A model generated the notes under the pieces. The model was not told the DNA's origin, ran no database searches, and saw only the letters and a list, made by a program, of their open reading frames with translations. A DNA stretch of 15,770 bases from Candidatus Poseidoniaceae archaeon (lineage in GTDB: Archaea > Thermoplasmatota > Poseidoniia > Poseidoniales > Poseidoniaceae), in the NCBI GenBank assembly GCA_022425185.1, contig JAKMFY010000050.1:1-15770 (forward strand), in the 5' to 3' direction. A program made the position numbers and the translations under genes. Positions within the stretch are counted from its first letter, which is position 1, and each line of letters begins with the position of its first letter. Positions 13,801 through 15,770 of this stretch are shown one piece after another.

Positions 13801-15770
13801 GACCGGGTTACAGCATTCAATTCATCGACTGGACATACATGGATTTCTTGGGGAGAAATCGGCCTTGAAGTCTACAGCCCAAGCGGGACAAAACTAGGCT
13901 CATGGGATACACTTTCTTTCCCAGTTCGTGAGATTATTGAATATGATGGCTTGATTCTGTTTGCCACTGAAGACGGTGTTGAACGATTCAATGAGTCCTC
14001 TTTCCAATGGGAAACGGCATGGACGCCCGGTAACGGTTTGCCGAATGCAATGGGGGACTGGATTGGTGAACTTTGGACTGATGGAAGTACCTTGATGGTC
14101 GGTTCAGCAAGCTTCGCTGGCTGGGGCGGATTCCAACGAGGTATAATTGGTCAGTTGGATGCATCTGGCACCTGGACCACCTATACCACTGGTCAAAACG
14201 GAATTCCGAATGGCTATCCAATCTCGATGGAAGAATGTGGGTCCTACCTCTATGTCGGACTCTTCAATAATAATGGAGGTGTAACATACATTGACCTTGC
14301 AAACACAACTGCTGCAGGCTCGTTTACTACCTCCGTTCTCAAGAGCGGGCGAGTAGCTGCAGTTGCTTGTGATCCATCGGATACACTGTACGTCGGTTAC
14401 GATGATGATAACTTACCAATTTCGAAATACGATACCACCCAATCTACATGGATTGCGGAAATAACATCTAACACAAATGGAATTCCTACAGACCCTGTAT
14501 GGCTTGATGCATTCAGTTATGCAGATGGTAAATTGCTCATTGGTTACGATGACAATGGAGGTTTTGCAGCCATTTCAACACTTGGTCCAATTACTGGGCA
14601 AGCAAGTGTCCAATCGGTGGGAACTGCGGTTACATCGATCAAATACAGCGGGAATGAATGGCTCATTGGTCAAGCAGGAGGGGCAAGTGGATACTCTCAT
14701 GTTGACATACTCAGTTCCACGGGATTGAATACCGAATTTGAGTTACCAGCCTTGGTTAGCGGTAATATCGAAGCAATGGTCAGCGATGGTTCTCGTATTT
14801 GGGTCTCGACCTACTCAGTCACTGTAAACGGAAATAATCCTGGTGCGGGTTCTGGCGGTATATTGCAAGGAACATTCAACTCCAGTGGAGGTATTGACTG
14901 GAATGAGGGTTGGTCCTTATCATTCAATAATCAGGTAAATTCCATGCTCATGGAAGGAAATATGATCTACATCACCACCCAAAATGGAGGGATGTACACG
15001 CTTGATACTGCTACAAACGTATTGCAAAAGAAGAATGGTGCCGTCCACGACAGCCAAGATGGAATTGCATTGCATCAATCTGGGGGTGTCTCGACACTCT
15101 TCATCGGATTGCTTGGCACATCATCGACTGCTGCTGGAGTACAAATATTCGACATCGCAACTCAACAATTCACAAGTGGCCAGCTCCTATCTGGACTCCC
15201 TTCGGATAACATCCAAGGATTCGCCTTCTCGAATTCACACATCTACATTGCAACCCAAAACGGAATTGGTCGCTGGAATCTAACCACCAATGACTGGGAC
15301 AATCCGTTGACAACATCGGATGGCCTACCAACCTCAAACATTGAAGATATTCGGTACATCTCGAACACCCTTTACATCGCAAGCCCAAGTGGTCTAACAC
15401 AGTACATCCCAAACACAGGTGCAGTAAACACAATGACAACTGCTGATGGCTTGTTAGGGAATTCTGTTTGGTCTATTGAAACCTACACAACCAGTCAATC
15501 AGGTACATGGTTAATCCTCGGACATGATGGAGCAGGAACTGAACGGCCAGGCCTTACTGTCGTTGATCTCTCAAATGTCTCTGTTGCTGCCACTCATCGA
15601 TTTGATCAACTCCCTTCCAATTTCATCACCTCAGTCGCTTCGGATTATGGTGGCCTTCACATCGCAACTGATGTTGGGCCATTGGTTCATTACAACGGAC
15701 TGACTGGAGAATTCGAAGATGGACTTGCAAGTTTTGAACTCGGATCGGGTTGGCCAATCTATCGCATGGA
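10693..15770 (+). CDS. Giant secreted beta-propeller repeat protein, 3' end beyond the window
   Basis: The frame is open from ATG 10693 to the window edge: 1692 codons visible with no stop. Residues 1-38 form a signal peptide: basic SRSRR, a hydrophobic core (about 15-34) and a predicted cut after ASA38. Residues 40-180 look like a beta-sandwich (WILEFAPGAEISNASLQIHV). From about residue 185 the protein is a run of more than 30 degenerate units of about 35-60 residues. Each has the core hydrophobic-Y/W-I/V-G/A-T...N/D-G-hydrophobic-x-R/x-hydrophobic-D, for example ILYIATDNGVNRYDL, LWIGTNIAGYIWDG and IYIATQNGIGRWNL. Late units add a GLPSDNI/GLPTSNIEDI linker, as in the Reg_prop propellers of hybrid two-component sensors. 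There are many Asn-x-Ser/Thr sequons and a few paired cysteines. The likely role is a surface or extracellular protein for adhesion or polymer binding. Neither an anchor nor an enzymatic domain is in view. It is separated from pyruvate kinase by 59 bp. Confidence 0.93.
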   Translation, partial: MSEARIHSSRSRRAMFLTALMLLSSWSLALAAVPMASAHETQDVISWPLSGSNDTGWVQLNATIGTDPILSSQATADWILEFAPGAEISNASLQIHVNGSDGLMIDQPLLVANDIGVNLFDWRGQGVLGAADSFDGANPYTDRLSPNSATGAGWTLPSDATITELAFEALAPVDPVTSFTPLTIPVTSYAQHPVDGQLYLATGSTILVFDAANDPAIIDFYDFVELEPDSSFGAIADIAIGPNGNLHVAFSEPSEFRMISQTDGTVGAGLPSFPAGDIGAFEVLTSGIYAANTGGDLYSFDSTSSGWSLLLSSSTSSVVNDLHEENNILYIATDNGVNRYDLNTNQALSSWNSGNVLHSDTISEITTAGNQLLFSSPDNGLARFNWNSGFWLATWNDGNWLDSNTVSGAQAYQDTLHIMSGSKLHRYDLSTGVFGSSIDLNQMNLTQNSVGMMMPWSPGGARAPSSMMHAMLDGSRLVLIDATMQSTVQREIVIASGPSGPEMSDAVEHNGILYVAGFTSEQLDRFDIANSLWLTSIDLGDKITALGRAGDTILAGTVDDGVFLIENGTIRANVPPSSSTDASDNYVLDIAAAGDCGDPIGCNIIVTQLNGVYRIDADATAIGSATLLRSGVTTGQLAIYADVCYITTQDGLLRYDISNDTFLAPWGSTGVNGVDNAPVAVIGDIVHMGLSGYGVARKNILTGEILTPLNSDTTNMQTNTIYALQASGNDLWIGTNIAGYIWDGFSVSETTIGPRSDWTKRPSQHFDYVLDGNAMWSGTNIGVCKYDLSGNIADCLNVYDGMPNWATYTVGVNSTTVFGGTFSGVGLIEKSSFSVVGEWDAGSQTDNAIVEIIDDIAYIGLNGVGIARWDIANSQWLTTWTTSNVLDNGNQFVTGMIEDIRPGLIWIGGEDGFQLINTTTGAEVYDIEVSNSLYVGNGDPFDLTMYGYTMYYHQGVSSDSVYGIDVGNFTAITPLDAGQEVSENGGDVVGMTIVGDTLLASVVSGQWWNQEGSGGIAQYDLVSQTWNTSVLPEGSVDRVTAFNSSTGHTWISWGEIGLEVYSPSGTKLGSWDTLSFPVREIIEYDGLILFATEDGVERFNESSFQWETAWTPGNGLPNAMGDWIGELWTDGSTLMVGSASFAGWGGFQRGIIGQLDASGTWTTYTTGQNGIPNGYPISMEECGSYLYVGLFNNNGGVTYIDLANTTAAGSFTTSVLKSGRVAAVACDPSDTLYVGYDDDNLPISKYDTTQSTWIAEITSNTNGIPTDPVWLDAFSYADGKLLIGYDDNGGFAAISTLGPITGQASVQSVGTAVTSIKYSGNEWLIGQAGGASGYSHVDILSSTGLNTEFELPALVSGNIEAMVSDGSRIWVSTYSVTVNGNNPGAGSGGILQGTFNSSGGIDWNEGWSLSFNNQVNSMLMEGNMIYITTQNGGMYTLDTATNVLQKKNGAVHDSQDGIALHQSGGVSTLFIGLLGTSSTAAGVQIFDIATQQFTSGQLLSGLPSDNIQGFAFSNSHIYIATQNGIGRWNLTTNDWDNPLTTSDGLPTSNIEDIRYISNTLYIASPSGLTQYIPNTGAVNTMTTADGLLGNSVWSIETYTTSQSGTWLILGHDGAGTERPGLTVVDLSNVSVAATHRFDQLPSNFITSVASDYGGLHIATDVGPLVHYNGLTGEFEDGLASFELGSGWPIYRM
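11245..15770 (+). repeat. Degenerate protein-level blade repeats of the giant gene
   Basis: I count about 33 blade-like units by eye between residue 185 and the window edge. Spacing is irregular (roughly 30-60 codons) and DNA identity between units is low, so this is an old, diverged repeat array rather than a recent tandem duplication. With seven or eight blades per propeller it would form four or five propellers in the visible part alone. The most regular units are the last ones (15196-15480), where the GLP-S/T-NI linker recurs. Confidence 0.75.

Noticed and set aside
10693..15770. Giant gene as the sensor half of a hybrid two-component system
   Set aside because: The Reg_prop-like blades suggested it, but no transmembrane helix, kinase or receiver domain is visible and the array is much longer than in such sensors. 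It cannot be excluded until the 3' end is seen.
1..15770. tRNA, rRNA, CRISPR array, insertion sequence, toxin-antitoxin or phage genes
   Set aside because: The gaps between genes are too short for most of these and show no cloverleaf, regular repeat-spacer pattern, transposase motif or terminal inverted repeats.

Overview
The window is a gene-dense stretch of about 15.8 kb with GC in the mid-40s by eye. It reads as a chromosome of a marine Group II euryarchaeon (Candidatus Poseidoniia) or a close relative. That assignment is an inference. It rests on an archaeal-looking set of small genes (DHH/DHHA1 protein, Ap4A-type Nudix, PduO cobalamin adenosyltransferase, DUF2203), a TATA-like box about 26 bp upstream of one start codon as expected for leaderless archaeal mRNA, a bacterial-type MaeB fusion of malic enzyme and phosphotransacetylase, and a giant secreted propeller protein. 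There are no rRNA, tRNA, CRISPR or insertion-sequence genes, and no gene-free stretch longer than about 155 bases.

Left part (1-4729): a membrane protein truncated at the left edge reads rightward and meets the DHH gene tail to tail. A Nudix hydrolase diverges from the DHH gene. A leftward cluster follows, in transcription order: RlmH rRNA methyltransferase, a five-helix membrane protein with a TPR-like tail, an 85-residue two-helix membrane protein, a DUF2203 protein and a cobalamin adenosyltransferase. The Nudix and adenosyltransferase stop codons abut with no spacer.

Middle (4802-6731): three rightward, closely spaced genes encode a Trp-rich 112-residue protein, a glutathione-transferase-like protein of the prostaglandin E synthase 2 type, and a membrane-anchored, cysteine-free protein resembling the formylglycine-generating-enzyme (SUMF1) fold.

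Central metabolism (6692-10633): a leftward maeB-type gene and a rightward pyruvate kinase gene diverge from a 153-bp intergenic region that carries a perfect inverted repeat. Both enzymes make pyruvate, one from malate with NADPH and one from PEP with ATP, so joint control from this region is plausible. The pyruvate kinase has the residues associated with potassium-independent enzymes.

Right part (10693-15770): one reading frame stays open to the window edge (1692 codons visible). It begins with a signal peptide and continues as more than 30 degenerate beta-propeller-blade repeats. A 9-bp direct repeat spaced 22 bp lies just before its start codon. The most notable items are this giant protein, the cysteine-free SUMF1-like membrane protein and the pyruvate kinase cation-site signature. 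I did not find a defence system or a mobile element.
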